Origin: Diplonema papillatum
Taxonomy: Eukaryota > Euglenozoa > Diplonemea > Diplonemida > Diplonemidae
Length of the DNA stretch: 64,000 bases
Direction of reading: 5' to 3'
Assembly (NCBI GenBank): GCA_030068145.1
Contig: JAPJBO010000841.1
Coordinates: forward strand, 1 to 64,000
This document shows positions 48,026-60,000 of this stretch, one piece after another. The notes under the pieces are model-generated. The model searched no databases. It had not been told where the DNA came from and saw nothing but the letters and a program-made list of their open reading frames with translations. A program made the translations under genes and the position numbers. The stretch's first letter is position 1; each line of letters starts with the position of its first letter.

Positions 48026-51000
48026 ATGTCTTTGGGACAGCAGCCGACGGAGTCGCAGAAGGAATTCGGCTCCGGTAAAGTAAAGTCGGTGTCCGGACCC
48101 GTCGTCGTCGGAAATGGCATGCTCGGCGCTGCCATGTACGAGCTGGTGAAGGTCGGCGAAGACAAACTCATCGGCGAGATCATCCGTCTGAAGGACGACA
48201 CCGCGACGATCCAAGTCTACGAAGAGACCGCCGGCCTCTCCGTTGGCGACATCATCACCCGATCTGGCAAGCCGCTGTCCCTCGAGCTCGGCCCCGGTAT
48301 CTTCGGGCACATTTTCGACGGGATCCAGCGACCGTTGCGGACCATCTACGAAGTCGTCCAGGACGTGTTCATCCCCAGGGGTCTCGACATGCCCGCGCTC
48401 AAGTACGACGAAGCGTACGAGTTCAAGCCGGAAATGAAGGTCGGCGACCACATCTCTTCCGGCGACGTCTACGCCATCGTCCGGGAAAACGATCTCATCC
48501 CCCAGCACAAAATCATGTTCCCGCCGCCGTCTGGCGACATCGGGTACGGAGGTGTGATCACCGCAATCGTGCCAGCGGGGCAGTACACGAACCGAGACTA
48601 CGTCCTCGAAGTCCAGCTCGACAAGGACGGCACCAAGCGGAAGTTCACGATGGTCCAGAAGTGGCCCGTTCGGACGCCCCGCCCCGTCGCAACCGACGGC
48701 AAGCTCCGAGCCGAGGCGCCCCTCAGAACCGGCCAGCGTGTCCTCGACTCTCTTTTCGCCGCCGTGCAGGGTGGTACCTGCTGCGTCCCGGGGGCCTTCG
48801 GCTGCGGCAAGACCGTGATCTCCCAGTCCCTCTCCAAATTCTCCAACAGCGACGCCGTCATCTACGTCGGGTGCGGCGAGCGGGGGAACGAGATGGCCGA
48901 GGTGCTCATGGAGTTCCCCGAGCTGACCACCAACAAAAACGGCGTCGACTTCCCGATCATGCTCCGGACCGTCCTCATCGCCAACACCTCCAACATGCCC
49001 GTCGCCGCCAGAGAGGCCTCCATCTACACAGGTCTGCCCCCCGCCCTTTCCCTTCTAACACGACCAAAGTTCACCGCAAATTTCATTAGCCATTCCCCAC
49101 ACGAAAAGCCTCCAGGCAAAACCCCGTTTTCACATCTCTTCGCTGCCTCAGCAGTGTTGCCATGGGGCATATTTGCGTACCTGCTGCCACTCCTTAGATG
49201 TGGTAGCCGTTTCTCAGGCTCCCTCTCCGGAATCGAACCCTAATTCCCCGTTACCCGTTCCAGCCACGGTAGTCCAGTACACTACCGTCAAAAGCTGATA
49301 GGGCAGAAGCTCTTGCGGGCTTGCACCGACTTGAAGTCGTGTGCTATCACTCGATTGACCTGATTCATCCACACACCGCTGCTATTGCTAGCGTTGGTTC
49401 TCACCTCGGTCAATTGTATCCACCACAACTGTGGCAACGCGTGGAAGAGCAGCGACGCCGGCGATGCAGATTATCGCCACAGATTCTTTGCATTCTGACC
49501 CAAACTGAAAGACTCGACAATATTCGATCGGACAGGGGGTGAATTGGTTCAAAACGATGAACCAGCAGGTCTTAGAATATTCGTAAGATTTACTATTCCG
49601 ACAAGACACAGTCAGTACCCAGTTGCGCCCCTCGCTAAGATCGCGGATCTTCGAAGAATATTGAACATTTTCCTTCGGCTGCTGTGTCTGGCGAATCCGA
49701 ATGCGTGCAGAAGGTTAACAGCCTTCGTCGCTTTTCCGAAAACACTACTGGCTGCGCACTGTCCTAGTCCCCTTTGACGCCGACACACGCGCACACACAG
49801 GTATCACGATGGCCGAGTACGTCCGTGACATGGGTATGGACGTGGCGATGATGGCTGATTCGACCTCGCGATGGGCAGAGGCCCTCCGAGAGATCTCCGG
49901 GCGTCTGGCCGAGATGCCTGCCGACGGTGGTTACCCCGCGTACCTGGGTGCCAGGTTGGCCTCCTTCTACGAGGTGTGCTCTTCGCTCTTTGTTAGCTCA
50001 TTACGGATTAGACGGAGTCGAAAAAGAGAACTATCTGGCAAAAGGAAAAAAGAAAAAAAAAAAAACCCCTATTCGCAAAGCTTTTGCACTCGACGCTGTA
50101 CCAGAAGATGAAGCCGCTCGTGCAATCGGTGGTCCTCAGGTACAAATTCCAGTTCGGGTGCGGCAGCCGGAGCGGGGCAGCACAGGTAGTGCTTTACGCG
50201 AAGGAATGGCTGGAATCGGGTTCAGGTACGGAGCCCGACGATGAACACCTGCTGCTGCTAGTCGACGTTCTCGCGGCATTTGACACGATACCGCATGAAA
50301 AGCTGGTTCGGACGGTCGAGAGGTTGCTTGGTCCCGAGTGGGCGAGGACGATAGCGAGGGTCATCGAGGATCAGGAAGTGTCGATTGTGCACTATGACGG
50401 TTTCACCCCGCCGGTTGGCATGAAACGCGGCGTTCTCCAGGGATCACCCCTCAGCGTGCTGCTGTACATCTTGTATACCTGCGAGCCTCCCCCCGAGGAT
50501 GAAACACGGGCATACGTCGATGACCTGGTTGCACGTACGACGAGATCACGACTCCAAGGAACGTACAGGGCCCTAAAGAAGTGGGCGACATCGAAAGACC
50601 TGGAGTTGGCTGAGGAAAAGACGGTTGTACTGGCGAGGTCTTCCTTCGCATGGAGCTCGGATCCCATTCGTGAAACCACCAACCGGGCAAGACTGCTGGG
50701 CGTGTGTATCCATGCGGGCGGACGACTGAGTGGGTGCGACAATGACGCCAAGTGCATGGAAAGGCTGGCGCGCCTCGTCGACTTCACAAACTCCCACGTG
50801 TACCGCTCCACAAGGCGAAAATGCGCCTTTTTCAGCAGCCACGTGCTCCCCATCGTATCGATGCACTGTCTTTCGTCATGCTTCGACCCGCGGGCGCCGA
50901 AGCTCGTTGCAGCCCACGCGAGTCTCTTTCCCAAGCATCGCCACAGCAGGGGGATAAAGGATTTCGCGTGGTGCAAAGACGGCTTTGCCTGCCAAAATGT

Positions 51001-54000
51001 CGAGACATATGCGGCGCTACAACGAACGCGGGCGGTACTGGCTCATCGACCTGACGAGGCGAAAAGCGCACTGCCGGTCGAAGGATTCCGGCGAAGGCCG
51101 CCACACCCGACGGTCGAGGGAGAGGACGTTTTGGAACGGTTAGACGCGCTACTGGGGACGGATGAATTCTCGGAGCCGCGGGAAATGGTGGTGGCGACCG
51201 ACGGGGGGTTCCTGGAAGACGAATCACGCGGGTCCGCCGGGGTGTCAATTGGCACGACGTCGTTCGGCTGCATGGTGAGGGGCACGGTGACATCGAGTAC
51301 GGAGACCGAGTTGGCCGCCATCTACCTGCTAGCGACGACATTACGGCGGCGTGAAGTCGCACCCGACCGTGTCACGTGGTACAGCGACAGCGAGGCCGCA
51401 ATCTTGCGTGTCCGCCGCGGAGAGCCCGGCGACCCCGTCGCCAACGCAGTAGGCGAGTACGCGCAGTGCCTTCGATGGAGTAAGGGGCACGCCGACAACG
51501 CCTTCATCAACCGGGCGGACGAGGCGGCGACCCAGGCACTCCGGGACAGAGGACCGGGTCTAAGCATGGAGTTGCTCCACCTTTTAAACGGGGTGAAGTC
51601 TGTGTGCTGTCTCGTGGCTGAGGAGTTCCCGATGCTGGAGAGCCCCATCCGTTTCGTGCGGCGCGTCTGGCGTCACCGCCGCACGAAGACGGCCATGAGG
51701 AGTATCCGAGAGCTGGCATCGGCAAAGACGACAAAGGGAAGCACCCTCGGCTCCCTCGAGACCATACCCGGGGCGGCAGACCTCCTGCAGTCCATCGTGC
51801 GGCGTGCGGTAATGCCTCGAGGCACAAAGGTCAACTGTATACGGTGCGCGGAGATGGCAACCGCCCAGCATGTACTGCTGGCAGACGACGCGACGCACAA
51901 TGATGTGTCTGATATCATGGAAGCATACCCACAAGACCGACCACATCTGAGGCGACTCCTCGAAGACTTTGCGACAAGACGAAGGCCCACAATCCGCCAC
52001 GTGGCCAGGCGCGTGAAAGCGCTATGTGACGACCCGCTCGCGGCTCGTTGGTCATCCCTCGTTTTGAGATATCTCGATTAGTGCATGCTTGATTTGACAG
52101 TGAAAAAGGCGACTAGCGGAAAGGAGAAAGACAGTAAGGAGAGTGGACATTGGGCGGCCGACAAAAAAAAAAGGAAGTGGAAAGAGAAGGGATCGGAGCG
52201 GTAGGGAAAAGGAAGAGTGAATGTCTAACAATATCAACGGAAGGAAGGAAAAAAAAAAAAAAAAAAAAAAAAACGGTCCAGAAGTCCAACAGGCAATGGA
52301 CGATCCAACGGACAGCGAACAAAGGGAAACATAAGGATCGACGCCGGACAAGTCAATGCATGTTCTTGCAAATCAATGCGTTGTTATGTGATGGTAAACC
52401 TGAACGGTGAACAGCTCTTCTCCGCTTCGGGCTTTCTACCGGATGTTCTCTCCATCGAGTGCTCGCAACTACAACTGGAGACTTACTACTCATCCACGCT
52501 CCTTCGAGGCTCCAGCGACTAAGCGGGGTGGGCCGCACATGTCTCGTCGAACATTCGACATTTTGCTGCGTTGCGCAGTACCTTCCACACAACACAATCG
52601 AGGCGCGGAGCTGTCGCAGCCGAATCCGGGCTTATTTATTTTGTTGAGTTACCTCTCGCGAGCCATCGGTCATTTTCACCCACACCCATCAACACAGCGA
52701 GCTGGCCGCGTGAAGTGCCTGGGATCTCCCGCGCGAGAGGGCACCATCACTGTTGTCGGAGCGTATGCCTTTCCACTTGTGTCGAATAGCGGATGCCCGA
52801 AACGCAGCAAATGCACCGTGAACTTGCGTAGATCCTCGGTGGCCGCTAAGTGAGAACAGCCGTGATGGTTCGCGCGGAAAAAGGAAGTACGGGATGTCTC
52901 AAGCAGAACTTCTGCTCAGAGAAGTAGCTTCATATACCCGATGTTGACCCCATACGACCAGGGCATTAGCTTCCCATTCCAAATTCCGTCAGCTGACGGA
53001 ATTTGGAAATCCGGGCGGCTCAAAAAATAAAAAAAAAGAGTGCAAAAAACGACCTTCGATGAAAAAAGTCGTGGGGGTCCGGTGGAGGCGTGGGTTAGGC
53101 CAGCTGTGCCAGCTGGCTGGCGGTCAGGGGCTGGCCATCGGTGGGTCGCCGCTGGGCATGGTGGGCTGGCTGGCAGAAGTTTGGGGCTGCTGTGGGTGCC
53201 GAGTGAGAGAGTCGAAGCTCAGAAGCAGCCCGGAATTCTTGACAGATTCTCTCCGAGTTGACACAAGTGCCTTGTTCCGTGTGATCTCCGGTCTGCATCT
53301 ACTCATGCCAATGATTTACCAGCACACAGTATCTGAGTGGTGGATGAATTTGAAATGGGCTGTTGGCTTCAGGAGTGTGCACCAGGGGGAGCGGGGCGAG
53401 GGTCACACAGATGGCAAACAGTGCCACCAGTACGTTGGTCGATATGTTTAATTTCTCCACCTGAATGTACCGTACCGTTTGCCGGGGGGCGGAGCCCCCC
53501 GGACCCCCCCTTTTGGAAGGTTCGGGTGGCCTGGACGGAGGCTTCTCGATTTCAGAGCGGAAAAAGCAAATTGGCCATTGAGACGGAATTTGGAAAACTG
53601 AGGAAAAATGAAGCTAATAGCCTGCATACGACACATAGGGTTTGTGTCGGTTTCAATTGTGAGGCAAATCCTCACATTTTGAGAAAAGAAAAAAAAAAAA
53701 GGAAAAAAAAGGAGCCCAGCACGAGCTGCTGTTGTTGACAAAAAAAAGTCTGGGGGAGGAAACTGGTGTCACATCCTCTAGTCCACCTTGGAAAACGGAA
53801 AAATCCAAAAGAAATATGCGTTTTTTTCGGGAACCCTGGGGGCCAGTCCCGTGGTGTATGGGTCAAACTGGGTCCAACTGCTGGTGGGGCCTAGCTAAAG
53901 TCTCATCATCAGGAGGGCGTCATAAATACGTCACCAAGAAACATACCCAAAAAAAAATTGCCGCTGCGCGGGGCCAAGAAACTACCCCCCTCTCAAAAGT

Positions 54001-57000
54001 GTATCCAAAAAAAATTTGCCGCTGCGCGGGGCCTGAATCAACAATAATAAGCCAAACCCGTTCTTATATACAAGACGGGGAGGACCCGATCTGAAGCACG
54101 GGGGTCCTCGGTGAAGCACCCTGGTGCAGTCGGTCGGGGGGCCAACCCACTGCACCACGGTGCAACAGCGAACAGAGGCTTTTCTTCCGCGCAAACTGCG
54201 CTTTTTCTGAAGAGCTTCTAGCCGAACCCTGTTTTTACATCTCTTCGAGACAAAAAGTGCTCAATATAGCTTTCCCACCAGAAAATGGCTGTCCCTCACA
54301 TTATTTTCAGGTTGTACACGATTTTGAGGGTCACGCTAATACCCTGATACGACCAGGGATTTATACGCCGGTCTAGGTGGGCGGGTCACCCGTCCATCAG
54401 GGATTTATACGCCGGTCTAGATGGGCGGGTCACCCGTCCATCCTCAAAAAAAAAAAAAAAAAAAAATCCACGGGCTGGCGGGTGTGGGTAGGCTACCACA
54501 GCAGTCATAGGGGGTCATGGGGGGGCCCATAGGGGGGTCCATAGGGGGTCCCAGGGGGGTCATAGGGGGGGGGGTTGTTCTTGGCGTACAATCCCCCTTC
54601 CGTGACGCCAGAATTTCTTGACCAGCTGATGAGAGAGTATCTCATGCTGGATCCGACAGTCAGGAAAAATGACAAAGACGATGCGTCAGAAAGCGAGGAC
54701 TCAGAGCCCGAGCCCGAAGCCGAGGACCCGTTGCGGTACACGAACGTACGCCGAACATTATTGAAGTTCGCAAAGGCTTCGGTGTACTTCGATGCCGTGT
54801 CGGCGGTCCTCGCAAAGAGAGAGCAGTTGGCACGACGCCCCATGCCCTTGTTCTCCAACTCTTCCTTGTAATCCAACTGCTGTGTTTTCCCCCTCACGCG
54901 CCCTTTGCCGGACAACTGCTGGTTCTCCCACCTCTCTGCTGCACCCTCCACCCTCTGGAACATCTGGCTCGGAATCTATACACGGTGCGCAGTGATGCAC
55001 GGTGATGCACAGTGATCCACGCTAGTGCCGTGTGCACAGTGACACGATAGCGCATGGTGGTGCATAGTGATCCACAGTGGAGGACAGTGGTGGCACTAAT
55101 TTTCGGGCCCTCAACGACTTTGCAGGGCTGGCTGGGGTGGCTGGACAGGCTGGACCACCACTGGGGGGGGGGGGGTCTGGGGGGTCGACAAACACGTGCT
55201 CGGCACCCCGGTGCAAAAGACGGGTACCCGTCCATCTACATGGACTATTGCTCTAGGCCGAAATCCCCTTATAAATCCCTGGAATACCAAACAAAAAAAA
55301 AAAAAAAAAAAAAACGGACGGGGGGGGGCCCTGCCTGAAGGAATCAACCACCCCCGGGTGGGCTAGTCTGACACAACTTTGTCAACGGGGGAAAGAAAAA
55401 AAACTATAGTTTTAGCCAGCGGTCAGGTGTCGTGGGTGGTCATGTGGTGGGAGGTTGTGGAGGTTGTGCAGTGGGTGGGTGGTGCGGTGGGCAGTGGTGG
55501 TGGTGGGTATGTAGTGGGCAGTGAGTGGGTGGATGATGCTTCAGCACGGTTACTGCACCTTTGGATCATCGTTCTAGCAATGCACGCCCTCAATTTTGGA
55601 ACCTGCTGCACTGGCCCATTAGCTTGGCAAAAGATTCCGCGCCTGCGGCGCTGGCATTTTTGGCTTGTGTATTGTTTCATGTCTTGTTTTTTTTTTCAAG
55701 AAGACCGCAGTTGTCCGCCCTGCTCTCTGTGGTGGGCAGTAGTGACAACCACAAAGAGGAGCACCCTGTCGGGTACATGAAAGTGCACTTGACTCGCATC
55801 AACATTGCCGCAATCCCTGTGACTACAAAGCGGCTATTCTTGCGGTTTGGATACCTGCAGCGCTGACCCATTAGCTTGAAAAAATTCCGCGCCTGCGGCG
55901 CTGGTATTAGCTTACGTAATGTTACATGTCGTGTTGCCAAGAAGACCGCAGCCCTGCTGTCGCAGATAACCGCCAGGCGACACTTGCCTTCTTCGCATGG
56001 CTTTTTTGCTTCCCGAAGGACAGTCTCTGTGGTGGACAGTAGTGACAACTACAAAGCGGCTGGCAATTCTTGCTGTGTGGCGCTACCTTCGATGAGCAAA
56101 ACCCACTTGCACGTGCCGCATTTCGTCCGAACACCCCACAGTGTCGGTCTGAGCTCCACACGCACCAAGGACCCTGAAAAGTGCTCTGTACAACATTTGG
56201 TAGGATTTTACGTGGGGCTCAGAGCTCAAGCTACTTTCCTGGGCACGGTCCAGGGGATTAGTTTCCGTTGCAGATTTAGACCGACGGTCTAAATCTGCAA
56301 ACCGGACTTGGCCGGGAAAAAAAAAAAAAAGTTCAAAAAACGGTGTTCAAAGTAAATATAGGCGGGGGGTGTGGTGTTTTAGCAGTGTGCTGAAGGTGCT
56401 GGAAGGCTGCTGAGCCTCCGCTGCTGAGACCCAGCCGCTGTTCAATTGTGTTCAGCTTCGGGTCGGCAGCCACTGTGCTTCATTACCGGGCCAAGGTCCT
56501 GTTTGACAGTTGAGTATCCACACACGAGCTAAGAGTTGCCCACATGATAAAGGGGGGCAGAGTTATTTTTGCCCAAATTTTCCGTCTGCTTAAAATAACG
56601 CTAAAAATGTTGTTGTAAACACGGCGGTGCACACCAAAACCGTGGACCTATTATCATAGGAAAATAGGTCCCCAGGTCACCCCCCTTCAGCTGCCTGACG
56701 AGACTGTCTGTTTCCGATTTTGACTGTTTTTGGAGCGCGTCCAACCCCACAGGGAACCCAGAAGCATTCGGAAAACCCCGAAAAGCTTGATCCAGGCTGG
56801 TGTACGTTGAAAAAACGCCCGCAAAATGTGTCGCCAAACTGACGGGGTGACCATAATTGACCCATAAAGGACCCATGAAGACCCCTCTTTTGCCGAACGA
56901 AGTTGTGGATGTGTCGGCCGCCCCAAGACGCCGTACATCGGCGAAAACGGCACCGAAACACCGCCCAAAACCACCCCATTGTAACGGTCTAAATCTGCAA

Positions 57001-60000
57001 ACCCCGGAAGCCTTCAAACTAATACCCTGGCCAGGGGACTTTAAAAACCCGGTGTCCCGGTGTCAGACACCGGGAAAACCCGGTGTGTCAAAAAAAGAGG
57101 AAAAAAAAAAAAAGTCAAAAAAATTCTGGGAAAAAAAAAATTCCAGATTTCTGTTTTGTCACTGTGTAGGCTGGAAATTTTCTCGTGGCGGGAACTACTG
57201 ACGGAAATTTCTCTCGTGACGGGAACCGATGATGGAAATGTTCTCGTGAAAACTACGCGGAAATTTGTTTCGTGGGAAACTGGTGGTGGAATTTTCTCTC
57301 GTGACAGAAAACTGGTGGAAAATTTCTCGAGGCGAAAGCTACTGGCGGAAATTTCTTTGTGGAATACTGTTGGTGGAAATTTTCTCTCACGACAGAAAAC
57401 TGATGGAAATTTTCTCATGGCAGAAACCACCGGCGGAAATTTCTTTCACGGGAAGCTTGGCGGAAAACTTTTCTAACAGAAATTGTTGGTGGAAATTTCT
57501 CGTGGCAGAAACCTGATGGAAAAAATCTTCTCAGAGCAGAAACCACCGGCGGAAATTTCTTTCACGGAAAACTGTTTTGCGATCTTCGTACTTAGCTGGC
57601 TGGCCAGAAAGGCGCCAAAAATTTTCCGCGCCTGCGGCGCAGGTATTTATTTTGGCTGAGTATCTTTTGTAATGGGGCTACCGCATTATTTGCTCTTTCT
57701 GTTCACAGTGTTCCACCGTGGACGAAAACCTGCTGCAGCCGGTGAACAACCAACAAGTTCCCGTCCATCTGTTTAGCTGTAAGTGCGACCGTCAAAATTT
57801 CCGCGCCTGCGGCGCAGGTTTAATTGACATGTCAGCCAACCTAGTTGTGACGAGCCACCCTAGTGCCCATCTGCTTTGATCCGTAAGTGCGACCGTTTAA
57901 AAGTTTCCGCGCCTGCGGTGCAGGGCTCCTTTAAGAAACACAAAACCACAGCCACAAGAAGAGTTGCTGGATCGGTCATCGCCAAAAGGTGGCTCACCAC
58001 CACAAAATATATTGCTGCGCGGGCAGGTCCCCCCACCCGAAGCGTCAAGACAGCCTACTGTGCGAGTCGGGGCCGCTGAATGCCGTGTGATTCCCCAAAA
58101 CCCCGGTTTAGAGCGCAGATTTTCGTCCCAAGGCATCCCTGCTGCCCAAGTGTTGGAAAAATTTGACCTCACACCGGGTTTTTAGCCGACACCGGGTTTT
58201 CCGCCCCAACCCCCAAACTTTTAAAGACCCCTGCCCTGGCACGGTCGGGAAAAAAAAAAAAAACGCCGCAAAAAACAAACAGTGTGTCGCCCCCCGGTGG
58301 TGACTTCGCCGATCCCGTCACCTCCGCGACTCTGGGTATTGTGCAAGTCTTCTGGGGTCTGGACAAGAAGCTTGCGCAGAGAAAGCATTTCCCGTCTGTC
58401 AACTGGTCGCTGTCGTTCTCGAAGTACAACAAGGCCTTGGATGCGTATTACAAGAAGAAAGGTATAAAGGAGTACAAGGAGATGCTCGAAGCCAACAACG
58501 CGAACAAGGACGCGCTCGTGATGCCCGACTTCATTGCCATCCGAAACTCCATCGCCACCATCTTGCAGAAGGACGAGGACCTTTCCGAAATTGTGCAGCT
58601 GGTCGGCAAGGACTCCCTCGGTGAGGAGGACAAAATCACCATCGACATCGGCAGAGTCATCAAGTCGCACTTCTTGCAGCAGAACGCGTTCACCGACTTC
58701 GACAAGTCTGTCCTCCTCGTTTTCCTTTTATTAGTATGCCGCCCACATGACGTGGGCGGCATAGACAGAGTCCGACAACTCTATGGCACCATAAAGTCCA
58801 GAGAATCCATGGCAAAATACCGTCACTAAAAGGCGTGAAAAGACGTTGGAAGTAAAAAATGTTGTCGATAACGACAAGCAAAATAATAAAACAAAACTAC
58901 GCATTTCTTCCCCGGGTTCGGGTTTGCGGGTCCTGCGCTCGCATTGCAACTTAGCAATGCAAAAGTTGGTGCAGAAAAGAAAGTAAAAGACATGGTAAAC
59001 GATGGTAAAAGACATGATAAAAGAGATGGTAACAGATAGCAGGTTCGCAGCGTACCGCGAAACTTACTAAAGGAGGTGAGTTGTGCCACGCGTCTGCCTC
59101 TTTGCTGTCGGAAAGTCAGCGCGCCAGCGATGACAACGCGAACAGGAGGGTTCGGGCCCTGGGACTGGTAAGGCGTTGCGAACCCCGCCCCTGTCACCCT
59201 CCAGGAAACCCGGTCCGAGTCTAGCCAGCCTCCCCTGCCACGGAATCTTTTCGCGTTGTGTTCTCTCTCCGTCTCTCGCAAGTCAAAGACGCACACAGGT
59301 TCTGCCCCTTGTACAAGACGATGTGGATGATGCAGTGCATCGTGGCCTTCTACAACGAGTCACAGAAGGCGTGCGCGACGGCGGGCGCAGGTATCTCGTG
59401 GCGAACGATCCTCGAAACCTTCCAAGACACCCTGTGGGCGGGCGACGGCGAGCCCGACAAGGACAGCGAAATCTCGCAGCCGACGACCCCCGAAAAGACC
59501 GGTCTTGCGCGGTATGCCTTCCTCTACAAAACCAATCTTCGCGCGTCTTCTTTTTTTTGGAACCCCCCCCCCCCCTGAACACGAAACTATGATTTTCCCC
59601 CCTTAGCCTTGTTAAGTTAGGTGACAACACGGTATCTTTAGCCATACTTCAACTTTCTTGGACGGGAGCAACACTTCATTATCCCGCAATCGAACCAGGT
59701 GTGGCACCCAAGCCCATACAAACCCTCTCCAGCAACTCCTGGTTCTCCATCCAACCCTCTATATCTCTCTGTGTCTCCAAGTTCTCCCCTCGTGTCGACA
59801 CCACGACGCGAGATCCGTCGCTGCTAACGAACGACCTTCGGCAAAGCGCATGTGTATACGACCACTGTGCCTTGGTGTTCTGGGTGGTATTAAAGCCTCC
59901 CGGCCGGTACACGGTGAGGTCCAGCCTCAGAGGCTGGAGTTGAAGAGGGTGTGCCCGAGTCACACCCGAAAAGCGGGTGTGCTACAACCAAAACGCATGG

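Larger units (their letters stand above)
49974..52697 (+). other. V-ATPase intron 2 (2724 bp), mostly LINE F
   Basis: GT-AG intron in phase 0. It is almost filled by a 5'-truncated LINE in the same orientation as the host gene. The remaining 420 bases before the acceptor hold nothing recognisable. Confidence 0.85.
52763..58282 (+). other. V-ATPase intron 3 (5520 bp), a cluster of small repeats
   Basis: GT-AG intron in phase 2. It holds palindrome-plus-A-run elements, R5 and R3 repeats, a G-rich tract, a 30-bp-type minisatellite and six of the seven repeat motif copies outside 40-41 kb, plus a possible captured coding fragment at 54590. No complete gene is seen within it. Confidence 0.8.

Noticed and set aside
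49220-49290. tRNA-like B box (complement of GAATCGAACCC)
   Set aside because: The surrounding sequence is 18S rRNA in antisense; the GGTTCGATTC stretch is part of that rRNA.
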